Source of the DNA: Paramacrobiotus metropolitanus
Taxonomy: Eukaryota; Tardigrada; Eutardigrada; Parachela; Macrobiotidae
Assembly (NCBI RefSeq): GCF_019649055.1
Contig: NW_026570266.1
Location: forward strand, 992,001-1,056,000
Direction of reading: 5' to 3'
DNA: 64,000 bases
How positions within the stretch are numbered: the first letter of the stretch is position 1; each line of letters begins with the position of its first letter. The notes under the pieces are model-generated. The model saw only the letters and a list, made by a program, of their open reading frames with translations. It had not been told where the DNA came from and did no database searches. The translations under genes and the position numbers were made by a program. Of the stretch, positions 26,049 through 37,290 are shown one piece after another.

Positions 26049-29000
26049 CTAGCGGAACTGTCTTCCATAACCGTAAGGCAAGCCAAAAGGTTTGTCTTCC
26101 ACAACGAATACACTGTCGCTGCACGACATTCGCTTCTCTTGGAAGTCATACTCACTTTCTTTGCCCAGATTAGCAATGCGATTTCTGACACTGTCTAGCT
26201 GTCGCAGGACATTATCATGATTGGCCTGCGCGCTTTTTTGTCCGTCCTTGGCCTCGCTGCGCGGATCATAGATGCCGAAGGTGACCAGCTGGCACAATGA
26301 CTCAAAAAGGTCAAGCGGTGCAGATGCGTATCCCTTCCAGTGCGACAGTGATTGGACGGCCTCCTGCAGCTGACGGTACAGGTTATCGGCTTCGGCGGTC
26401 CATTCGGATAGTTTAGCACTATGCTCACGGAATCGCTCCTCAGCGTCTTCTCTCTGCTGCTTCAAAATGGCCAGCTCCTCCGCCTGGGCGGTTTCCCGGG
26501 CCTTGTTAGCTTCCTGATCTTTCGCAAACTGATCCTGCATTTTTTTTAACTTGGCTGCCGCTTCCAGACGTTCAGCTTCACTCTTCGCGCGCCTGCTCCA
26601 CCGCTTTCTGCCGCTTGTCCAGTTCGCGACGATGTTCCGCTTCCTGGTGCGTGCGCTTGGCATTCGCCGCGGCGATCCCGGTGAACTCCTCATCAATGCT
26701 GGCGTCCAGTTTCTGTAAATATGGCTTGGCCTTGACCGGCTCGCGAGCCAGAATAGCCACTTCGGATTGGGGAATCAGTTTGCAGTTTTCCTTATAGAGA
26801 GCGTGCATCCTTTTCAGTTCTTCCGGATCCACAGCTTGGCTGGTGACCTAATCGGAAGAGACGACTGGAGATGACGTCCCCACAACCGGCAAGCAATGTG
26901 TTACTTACTGCACTCATTTTCGATCGGTAGTATTTGAAAGCGATGTCCACGGCTACTTGCAGTTCAAAGCGAACCATGGCCTATTAAAGCAATCATCACT
27001 ACCTGTACCGGATAAAACCGTATGTGGTAGCCAGTGCTACCAGTACCAGGTTGCATCCTTACCTCCAACATGTTTTCTGCTTGGGGAATTTTGCCTCCAA
27101 CGAACAATTCCGTGATGTGCTACAAGCAGAGTGAACCATAAAAAGTCTACCGTAGAGTCAAATCGCTTTTGACAACCTAGTGCATGGGCTGGGTTAAGAT
27201 CGCATAGAAACTCTGAAAAATATGCCGATTGCGCTTGTTGAACAAAAGTGCAAAAACGCGCTGGCGACCTCGGAGACCTAGAACCCAGGCATCTGGGTAC
27301 TTCCATACCATTTGATCCGGCTTGATGAGTTGCATACGGTAACAGCAACCCCAAGAAAGCGCGTCCAAGGTCTCCGTGTCACCAGACACTCAAACCACAT
27401 CTGTAAAACGCATGCTCCCTTGCTCGAACAATTTTTGGCTTGGAGCGCCAGACCGATAGGTTAGCTAACTGTGATGCATGGCAACGTGTGCTATTGCATT
27501 GTCCTATTACATACCTGTTGTATTTGTGTGCTTGTTGTCATTTACGTACAGTATTTAGTTGGTTAATTATTAAAAAGCACGGCGCTTATGTGGTGACACT
27601 AATCACTAATCTTAAGGATAAAACCAACGTCGGATAAAACCGTGTGTCTGCAGTTTTTGCTCAGAATATGTTTTAAACGCGGATTTACACTAGCTAGTAT
27701 TCTGTTGTCCGTACCTCAACGAAACCGGCAAAAGCTCCGCAGTTGTAAACTGTGTTCTTGTGCTTGAACGGCCGTAGCATTCCTCCACCGAACATTTCGC
27801 TGAGAAATACATTCGCGTATTTAAGAAAGTCTGGCAGTATATCTGCAAACACCGCATTTACTCAGTTGTTCTAGGGAAAAAAGATACTGAATCTTGTGCT
27901 CGTACGCTCTTCCGTCATGCTGAAACCTTGATCATCAGGATTATTGGCAATGCGAGGCAGGAGGAAACAGCGAAGGTGTTGATACGCTTTGGTAATTTCT
28001 TTCATAATGTCGGCATTCTTTGACGTGTTTAGACTTTTCTAGAGGTTACAGTACTCGTACAGCAGATGCAATAATATTACAGTTTCTGAATAACCCAGCT
28101 TTTTGCGCTGTACAGACAGTACATGTACTTATGTATTCAAGAGATGGGCTTCACTTACATTGAGGTAAGCAGCTCCGGACTCCCAGCCCGGAGACATTTT
28201 CCCCACGAGGGCGTCACGCACAAGAATAACCAGGTCTTGAAAGATATGGGCATTTTCTAAACAATTATGTACGCAGTCAGTACTGCCTGGTTGTTCGTTT
28301 ATAACGAATACTATCGTCGTAACTCGCTGGTTCGTCGAAGTTGTACATTATGACTGACTGTTGTTGTGCCACAAGCCACATCAAGTACGTTATGTTGGAT
28401 TACGCTATTGTAGTAACTAGAGTAAAATTAATAGTACAGAATGTCACCGTCACTCGTCACTGTCAAACAGTCGTGCTTTGATCTTTAGTGTGGCATATCT
28501 AAGAATCTTAACTTTAGAGCTTAGACGTACCGCTGTAGATATTGCTGCGAATCTTCTGTGCCAGTTTGGAGAACTCAGCTAACATGTCCAGCTGGTCCTT
28601 CCCCAGTATGCGCATAATGTTAACGAGTACTGGCCTATTTGTACACACTATCTAGTTCCGTCATATTATGTGTCCGTGTAGCCGTTATACTCACCGTAAA
28701 CGAACTAAACATACTCGTCAGCAGGAACAACGCCGAATCCAGCGCCGTACTGTTCTCGAAATCGAATAGACCCTGTGTATCCAACAGAAAGACGGCAAAT
28801 TTTCGACCATTATTATCCTGTATGATGTAGGGATTGCGGGTAATCCATATCCCCTGCGTGCACCCATCGGTTTCCTTGGAAGTGACGAACTTATCCCTGG
28901 ATCCAGCGGTTTCAAAAGCATATTCTGTCGGATCTGGTGAAATATTACCGGCTGCACGCTGTAAAAAGGAACTTTTATGCACTAAATGTTATAAATTTCT

Positions 29001-29795
29001 GAAATGAATTACAAAACAATTTGGCAGAAAAGTTTCACGAACACTGAAGAAGATCGAAAATTCGGATATTGTCTCTAGCATTTTAATTCAAACTTGTACG
29101 AGTACAAGTTTGAATTAAAACTTGTACAGTACTCGTACAAATGCCGTTTACACTTAAACTCAAATATCCGATAGCTGGAACAAATAAAACAACTCTTCTA
29201 GCTCTTTTAAACAACCAACAGGTCTCTATTTTGACATTCAATTTACGACAAGAAAAGCTAGATCGGTGTTAGTATGCCTCCCCTTATTTCTGGGTGACGC
29301 GCACCTATTTGGCGAGATCTGCAACTTGAGTAATTATTATAAGTGACGTATATTAACCACAAAAAGACCAGGCACACGAAGCGATCAGACATGACGACCA
29401 ACAGTTTTTATATTCTTTTCAAAATGAAATTTGGACTAAACAAGGCAGCGGAGCTGTTATCCGCAAATTTTCTTTAGAATACAACAATTTGCTTTCTTTT
29501 GGTTTTTATTTATGCGCTTTTTCATACTGACACTTTTGATGCAGTAATCACAATTTAAGAATATTATAGCAAATCATTGGTTAAGGTGAGAATAGCGAAT
29601 TACCTGGGTAAGGTAACGGTCCATGATATTCAAAAGGGTCGACTTTCCCTCGCGAAACTTTCCCACAACGCCGACCAGACAGAGATTGATGCCCCTAATG
29701 TCGTCTCTTTTGAGACGTTCAACAAACCCACTAACTTCGCTCAACGTCAACTCATCATCGTCTTTCACAGCAAGCGGCATAAGAAAGCTAGCCAT
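26049..29795 (-). pseudogene. Atlastin-like GTPase copy 1, frameshifted in the coiled-coil tail
   Basis: Nine exons match copy 2: 29795-29604, 28958-28695, 28651(?)-28531, 28256-28159, 28038-27906, 27842-27715, 27119-27063, 26980-26909 and 26847-26049. The P-loop GKFREGKS, the TQGIW switch, the DTQG motif and the LVILVRD motif are all present. At the position where copy 2 starts exon 3 the only AG gives a shifted frame; an AG further upstream (exon from 28651) restores it with eight extra codons. In exon 9 the frame runs to a TGA at 26578-26580 just after AVEQAREE, while the homologous heptad region continues in another frame to 26049, with about 40 residues missing. It may be a decaying gene, or make a truncated GTPase that keeps the G domain and middle helices. 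Confidence 0.7.
29081..29120. repeat. Perfect 19-bp inverted repeat, 2-base loop
   Basis: Arm TTTTAATTCAAACTTGTAC at 29081-29099 is exactly complementary to 29102-29120. A partial third copy of the CTTGTAC end follows at 29121. It lies in intron 1 of the atlastin-like copy 1 gene. Confidence 0.9.
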
Positions 29796-31401
29796 TTTTT
29801 GCTCAACGTATTGGTACCGTTAAACTGCTGTTAATCTACCAAATTCAGGATGAAAATTAAACCAAATATTACCAGGCGAGATACAATATCTACAGAACGT
29901 CTTCTCCGTAGGACGCTACCAGAAGACTTTCCGACTGCGATGCACCACTGCACGAGAGAACGATTTTAAATGCCTGCGGACGTTTTATTTATACGATATC
30001 GATGTGTATGTAGCTCGATGTGCGAACGACATGCCCTTGTTGATATCGCAGTTGATTGTGCTGTAAAACGTGGCCACCAAAAGCAGCGTTGAAACGCGGG
30101 CCTCGTAAAAACGCTCTCATCGGCTGTTTTCAACGAATAGCTGATTACAGAGAGGCAGCGACGCTTCTCCAAACGGTGACTAACGCTGCCAACAATAAAG
30201 TGAACAAACCAACGAACGGGAGATTTGATAGGTGGATTTGATAGGCTTTACTCGGTGCGTATGGACCGGTGTGGGGTCAAATACGGTGGAGCATCGGTGA
30301 TAGCGGCTATCGAATTGGGGCATTGCGATATGTGTAGTGTATACTGATTGCGCAAACTGTACATGCTTCTATGGGATGGTGATTTTTATGTCGTCCACGG
30401 TATCTCTGTATTAGTAATCGTTTAATTCTGTCGCAATATAGAGCTCTCCTGTAAGCGCATCTGTGCTATTCCTGTGCAGGTCGACGATGACCTTTTACGT
30501 ATTCCCTGTGTGTCCCTATACTATTAGGCAACGCACCCGTATGACAGTGACCTTTATTCAATATAACACTGTGCCCACAATAACAATGTTAATGCTAGGT
30601 GAACCAGGTGTACAGGTAGGTTGGGAGTCGACAGAGAGTCTGCTGGTGTGGCGACAAGCCAATGACAGAGTGCATGACGGCATGATGATATAATATGCGG
30701 TTAGCGTGATGTCATATAACCGCGCAGGAATGTGCAGGGCATACTTGCACGTAGGCGCCCGGTGACTAACCGCGGTATGGTGCGACTAATGACGGTGCCG
30801 TCACAATACCACGAACGAATGACCTGCTGCACCCCTATCTACCTTCCTTGAAGTTTTAAGTGTTCCTAATTCGGATCGCACACCCTTCAGGCGCCGCTAT
30901 TCGTTCGGCTGCTGCATAAATCAGGCAGACATTATAGGCGTTATTCAAATTATCCGAAAAAAGTTCTGTCAGTTTCGTTCCAACGCATTCGCATTTCCTT
31001 TATTATCTGTCTTGTAATTAGTCTATCGATGAGCAGTAGTGTGGAAGGATAAGTGCTCCTAGTGACCACTGAAACCAATGCGCATCTCTTCTTCATCAAA
31101 ATGCGGCATTATACGAGTACTTGCTTATATTCGCTCAAAAGTAACGAAGCTCATTTGGAGTATGTTATGGAATGTGGTACATATCTGTACGTTGGTTATT
31201 GTCATAAATGCACATTAGCTACAGATTTGTTCAACGTAACGAAAATTTGATAATTCACAGTTAGCCTGCAATGCCTCCGCAGAATACGATGCAACGGGGC
31301 GAGTCGGTGCCACAAAAACCGATCAGGTAAGTTGATGTGGATGGAGCATCAGTACAATTGGATACTCCATTGCATATGTAAAAGAAAAAACGGAGAAAAC
31401 G
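29796..31401. other. Spacer upstream of atlastin-like copy 1
   Basis: No gene was recognised. An isolated ATG-led stretch at 31271-31326 followed by GTAAGT looks like a first exon, but nothing continues it. Several TACGAGTAC-type words occur. The first 400 bases are probably the promoter of copy 1; a part near 30190-30270 resembles the region upstream of copy 2 around 51185-51260. Confidence 0.4.
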
Positions 31402-34400
31402 CTAACCGCAGTTAGGTTCGTCGGCAGAGAACTCCATCTGGCTAAAGCTAACCGGCAGTTCACTGGCACTAATGTTGACTTGACTGCAGTTTACCGGCAG
31501 GTAGATATCCTGTTTTCCATACGCAGCACTTCTGTAGCTGTTGTACATGTAGTAAATCTCTGACTCTTCCACTTCTCGTACAAGGTCTTGGTTGTCTCTC
31601 CACCAACGACGAAACCAGGCAAACTCACAGCTGCAGTGCATCTTTGCGACATATTCTATGATATGTCGACTGCGATGTACGAGTACCGCTTCACCTAATT
31701 CTCGCTCGAGCGTCAATACACGCAACTGCGGTAAATCAGAAAACGTTCCGGCCTCCAGTGTAGCGATAGTGGTAGAAGAAAAGTCGATAATCAGTAACTC
31801 TCGTAGCGACGAAAAATCGGCTTTTTCGACGACAATATCGGTACAGTTTTGCAACCTGAATACCAGTACGGAATACAGCTGCAGTTCAGCTAACTTGGCA
31901 CTGGTACGCTGACTGGCGCAGTTCTCTATGTTAACTATCACAATCTGCAGTCGAATGTCGTTTAGGGAAGTATTGGGCAAAGCTGAAATCAACTGATCGT
32001 ACAGATGCAGTTTGATAGGTCGCAGCGGTGGGTTCGCCATGGTTTTCGTCATCGCGCTCACTTCATCGGAGGACGTATAGTGGGAGCACTGAATGGTTAG
32101 CGAACGCCATGCCGTGCAGTTATCCGCGGTTACTCCCAGTGCAGCGCAGTTAGCAGTAAACTGCAATCCGCATTGTTCTGATGTCATGGGTTCACTGGAA
32201 AACTCCACTACTGGTTCGGTGTTAACTTTCGTACCGCAGTGGGGCTCGTTAATGGAGAACTCTTCCTGGCTAAAATTTAGAGAAGCCGGAGTAGTCGGGA
32301 ATGATTGCAAGCTGCAGTCAAAAGGGAGGAAGATATCCTTTTTCTCAAAGGGACTGTTTGCCAGCGTGTTAAACACGGAATAAATCTCACCAAAGCGAGC
32401 ATCCGTTAGCAAGGGCGCGGTTTTTCTCCATACGCGGAACGAAGCGAACTCACAGTCACAGTGCAATTTGGCTACGTAGTCTCTGAACCGGCGCGGTAGT
32501 GTATGGATACTGGCCAGTCCCACTTCCAGCGATAGTATGCGTAAACGCTGCAGGCTGCTAAATGCTCCTTCTTCAACATGTCGGATTGTGGTATTGCAAA
32601 AGGCCAGGAGCTTTACTGCTTGGGAAGCCTTGAAGTCCTCTTTTCTGAGCACCATACCATTACAGCGGTAAAACTGGACATCCAGCACATTGACTAGTCG
32701 GAGTTCGTTGAGCTTGGCACTCGTCCGACTGGCCACGCAATCCCATACTTTAAATAAAATGACTTGAATGTGAACTGGGCGGAAAATGTGGTAATCCAGG
32801 TAGTCACCGTCGTATACGTCGATGTACACACCGCGCCGCGGGGTTTGTGCCATGGCAAAAGCCATACTCTGTAATAAATCCGCCGTTACGGATCGATTGC
32901 AGTTGATTTCCAGGAGCCGGTATACTGTGCAGTTCTCCACGGTGACGTAACGGGGTTCACAAGCGTCGTTAAACTGCAGTGCACATTGTTCGGTCAGCAT
33001 GGGGTCCATCGAGAATTCCGGATCTTCAACTAAGGTCGCCATCGGTTCATTGATAGCGGTCTCGTTATAACAGTCTGGTTCATTGATGGAGAATTCCATC
33101 TGTGTAAAATTGATCGACTGAGGATTAACGGGAAACGGTTCTGCGGAGCAGTTGATAGGTAAATAAATGTCCTCCCGTTTGATCGCATGGTTAGGCCAGG
33201 GAACGGAATATAATGCTCCTTGATTAATATTCTGCTTGGAATGTGTTCTCATGCTCCACCACGATCTCAGCCAGGAAAATGTGCATGAACAGTGAATACG
33301 CTGCATGCTGTGCTGCAGTTCGTCGTCAAAAGATGTCAAGCCGCGGGCGTAGCCGTCTAGCGCTAAGACTTTCAGACTTATCAAATCCATAAAGGTGCCC
33401 TTTTCCAATCCGTTAATGGTCGAATTATACAATGTAATCCTGCGTAGCTGTCGGGTTTGACTGAAATCAATTTTCCTGACTACAAGGTTTCGACATCTCT
33501 TTAGCGCAAAGCTCACCAAGCGAATAAATTTCAGTTCCTTCAGTTTGGCCGTCGTACGCGGAGCCTGGCAGTACCAGATCGTGAATGTAATCACCTGCTT
33601 CCTGATTGGCCTAAAAGTGCTAGCGGCAATCACACTATCAGCCAGATTAATAATTATGCCACGAAGCGGTGGCAGCGCCATGATATCCACCATTTCTCGC
33701 AACCGGGCGACGCTCACATCAGTGTGACAAGAAATAGTCAGACTTTCCCAAACTGAACAATTATGTACTGTTATCCCGGACTCACTGCAGTCTGAGTTGA
33801 ACTGCGTACGACACTGGCCGATTTCCATCGGTTCCAAAGAAAATTCAGGCAACGGTTCTAATCCAGTGGCATGATCATCGGCATTTCCATCCTCTTCCCG
33901 AGCCGATCTTAAGCACTGATATGCTGCTAATAATTTGGCCACATCCAGAGCACTAAGTCGTTTTCGCTGACCCATGGCGTAGCGGATCCCGGTCTGCTTG
34001 GGAACAATGACCGGCAGTTGCAGAGACGCATCTCTGGTGAAATCAAACGTTCCGTAATGCATTATTGATTCCAGATCGTAAGGAACGCCATACGTTGACA
34101 TATTATGGATGATGTGGAAATTCCTGTGATCGGCCGCATTAGCGACATTGCCCATGCAGATTGTCACGTGCTGATCACGGTCCGGCCGGCAGTGTTCGTG
34201 AAAGAATCCCAGGGCGTGGAGTATTTCGTGTATAATGATGCCGAATTCCATGCATCGTGATTGGTCAAGGTAGATCGTCTGCATGGTGGTCTGCATGCCC
34301 ACCGAGGAAGAGCAGCTATAAGAAATAAAATAAAACAGCATAAAATGTAGGGGATTTTATATTTTCCGTGCAATCTCCACATTAACAGATCAGGCTGAAA

Positions 34401-36376
34401 TAAGGATGGCAAACCGAAGCACAGCTAATCCTACCGCAGAATTCCTAATTTCCATTAGGATTACTAATGACAGTTAATGGCCGCAATAGCATTGCTGGTA
34501 AATTGGCAATGGTACTGGTAGCGGAAACAACACCGCAGCGTCTTTCTGCAACTGCTATAAAGGCAACCGCAAGTTTTTCCTGCTGTGCGTAGCAATTTGG
34601 TTGTTTATGCTTAATTTATCAAACCAATCAGATTAGTAATAATAAAAGTTGTCCCAAATTTAATTAATTTTTGCACGGGTCTGTATTCACGAAGTGTATG
34701 TAGAGGGCTTGTTGTGGTGACCTTGTCTTCACAGAAGTAGTGAATAACCACCATCGGTGCCGTGCGCACGACCACCATCCGTGCTGATTTCGGATGTTTC
34801 AAGCCACACTCCGCGGAGTCCGTACGATCGCACATTCATAAATTTGGCGCTCATGTGTACCACTTCATCGACCACAATGATGGAAACATTAGGCTACACT
34901 GCATTAGCGCTTACTTTTTTCCGGGTTTGAACATTATGGCATTTGTCTCGTTTGTCCACCCCTTGAACATTATGCATTTTTCCGTTTTTGTCTCAATTTC
35001 GTCCATAGCTTCCTTGATTAGAAATACATCTTGCTCGTCTGAAAAGCAAATTGTAAAATGTAATTAATCGCTTTCTTATACAGATATGAACAAGATGGCT
35101 GCGCCTTTACATTACAGGCTAGAACTCACAAAATGCCTTGTCAATGACGTATGGTATGCTGGTGAAGCCCGACTGTTTGTTCCACAGGCTTGCTTCGAAT
35201 TTGAGACGTCGTTTAGAGGGCAAGCCTGCAGCGGTATTCTCGTATTTGCGATACCGATACTTCTGTTGATTTACTTCTTACAGTTATCTGTAGACTCAAT
35301 AATCATTATCGGTGCCGCCATTACACACCTGAGCACTTGTCCTCCATGGCTCCGTACGCCGGCCTGATAGGAGGTTCTTCGTACAGCTGCAGAAGCTGCT
35401 CATGGTTGTAAATAATATCGTTTTGCATGGAAGGGCCAATAGTTCGCTCCGAGAGACGCTCGACTAGAGTTTTGTTATCGATTCGATCCTGCCAATCTGG
35501 AAAACCGTAGACAGTCGGACATGGTCGGCTATTATTATTATTATTATTACGGCACAAGAGCAGACAAACCAAAGGGGACTTCAAGTCTGGTCGAACAAAA
35601 AACAATTTTAAATGCAAGTAAAGAACTAAGACACATCCACAGATTTGAGTAGAAATTTAAACGCAGGTACAGAACTGGCATCGAGAATTTTAGAGGTAAC
35701 AGCAAGAATTTTATCAAAAAGACGCCTTATACGCATTTTCAAAGTCTTCTCTCCGATTACTCTCTTTGCCCGTGCAACCTCGATCCGTGCCGGCTTCCGC
35801 AGATTATAGCTCATGGTGTTATATTTTACTTGGACCATATCCAGAAGGTAGACCGGAAGCGGGAATTGATCTTTGTTCCCGAACTTAAAAAGCCACACCG
35901 CATCGCTCTGACGCCATCGGTCGAATATGTGAGGAATACCCAACTTCCGATACGGTATATGGTTAGATAGGAAGGACGCTGAGGACAACGTCCGCTATGA
36001 TAGTACTTGTACGGACTGCATTCCCCACTGTTCTTGATAAAGTTTTCTTGCAGTATGCTTCCACAACTCCAATGACACAGTGCGCGCAAATACAATGCGC
36101 ACAGATATAATTGTCCCGGTAATTTCAAATTGTTAACTATTTCAGTCTATTTGTAAAGCCGAAGTCAAAAGGCAAGTCAAGTTATTAGCTCAATTGGTTT
36201 GGAATCCCTGCTTATGCAGAGGTTATAACCTAAAGGTTACCTGCTGGAGGATCGCCATAGTCTTCGTAATCATCGGTGTCATAATAATCCGAGCCGTACG
36301 CAGACATTCTGATCAGTAACACCCAAAACAGCGCGAAAATAAACATATTCACAATAATTGCTGTTATCTTTCCCAT
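31402..36376 (-). CDS. Secreted astacin metalloprotease fused to three LRR/Cys-rich units (astacin A)
   Basis: Exons 36376-36241, 35496-35329, 35225-35130, 35038-34915 and 34315-31402 join in phase to 1145 residues. Exon 1 gives a hydrophobic signal segment (about residues 3-25) and an acidic linker DYYDTDDYEDYGD. The propeptide follows (WQDRIDNKTLVERLS). The astacin domain runs from about residue 120 to 300. It has the zinc site HEILHALGFFHEHCRPDRD (His204, Glu205, His208, His214) and Met-turn SIMHYG (258-263), so activity is expected. The last exon then encodes three tandem units of about 270 residues, each with conserved cysteines, leucine-rich strands and a terminal capping-like HC.CEFA.FR.W segment. 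Astacins are zinc endopeptidases acting outside the cell. I know of no named family with this tail. Confidence 0.88.
31405..33846 (-). repeat. Three in-frame units of about 270 codons inside astacin A
   Basis: Units begin near 33846, 33017 and 32205. Each opens with EFS..PM...QC..QF...C and closes with (I/A).EP(D/N/H)C. Inside each are a leucine-rich section (for example ISLKVLALDG) and a cysteine pair in H(C)SC(T/E)F. The units are well diverged from each other, so the duplication is old. Astacin B carries one unit of the same kind. Confidence 0.85.
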
Positions 36377-37290
36377 ACTCAGAACTGAGCTTCCTTTGAT
36401 ATCTCCAAATATTTACGTTAATATACACGTAACATGAGCTGCTTCACCGTTTCAGCTTAAATTGCGCGTTTAAATAAAAATTAGCATCAACTGCATTTTA
36501 CTGCATGCCATGCTACAGATTGTACGTAAGCACTAAGCAGGTATGATTCTGTTTACAGCGAAAGGTGTTGGTATTATATTATTATACGTGCAACCGGTGA
36601 CCAGCCAGCCGAAAGAAAGAGACAAAGGCCAACGGTAAGCGGGAAAATAGATTATAATCATGGGTTCGAAACTTCGAGTATATTAAATTTTATTCGAACT
36701 CGCAGCGTATTATATCGTGGTAAGCTAGTGACGGTATCGTCGGGGTACATACATTCCTTATGCAACTGTAAACACTGAGCAGCCATGTTGTGACAATAAT
36801 TGTATTAATTAGACTTCTTGGTTGTACTTACAAGTCAGTTTTTTACACTACTAAAACCACGCCACTACGGTGCACGCGTGCTGCTCTCTGTCAGTAGTAC
36901 TTAGTTATTTCGTTAGCTCTTCGGTTTGGAACTGGCCTGTCTAGACACTCTTATTTTGTCAAAAGATTGTTGTCGCCGATAAAACCCGAACAGCGTCTGT
37001 TTTAGTGAGCACGTGCCCAACGGCTGAGCGCAATCACTACCTGCGATAACATCACTAATTATCCGTGTTCTCACACGTTTTCGGGCGGCAAAAGAGCAAA
37101 GAAGCCCCAGAGAATGATACTGTACGTCAGCTTTAGCATTATACCGTATGTATAACATGAATAAACGTGCAGCTTGTTTGCTTTTACGTACGGCAAACTA
37201 GAGTACCTAGTGTTCTAGGCAAACTAGAGTAGCGTTTTAGGCAAAATTCACTGGTCATCGTTAATTATTGTACTTCGTCAGTGACTGCTA
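36377..37290. promoter_or_regulatory. Divergent promoter region between astacins A and B
   Basis: The two start codons face away from each other across 914 bp with no other gene, so both promoters must lie here. A block at 36728-36766 (GTGACGGTATCGTCGGGG... to CTTATGCAAC) resembles 51257-51296, which lies between atlastin-like copies 2 and 3. Function is inferred from position only. Confidence 0.4.

Noticed and set aside
31271-31326. ATG followed by 18 codons and GTAAGT
   Set aside because: Looks like a first exon but no compatible downstream exon was found before astacin A's antisense sequence.
35626-36128. Two overlapping minus-strand frames of 100-120 codons
   Set aside because: They lie in intron 1 of astacin A between a well-supported signal exon and prodomain exon. 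No recognisable homology; possibly a decayed insertion.
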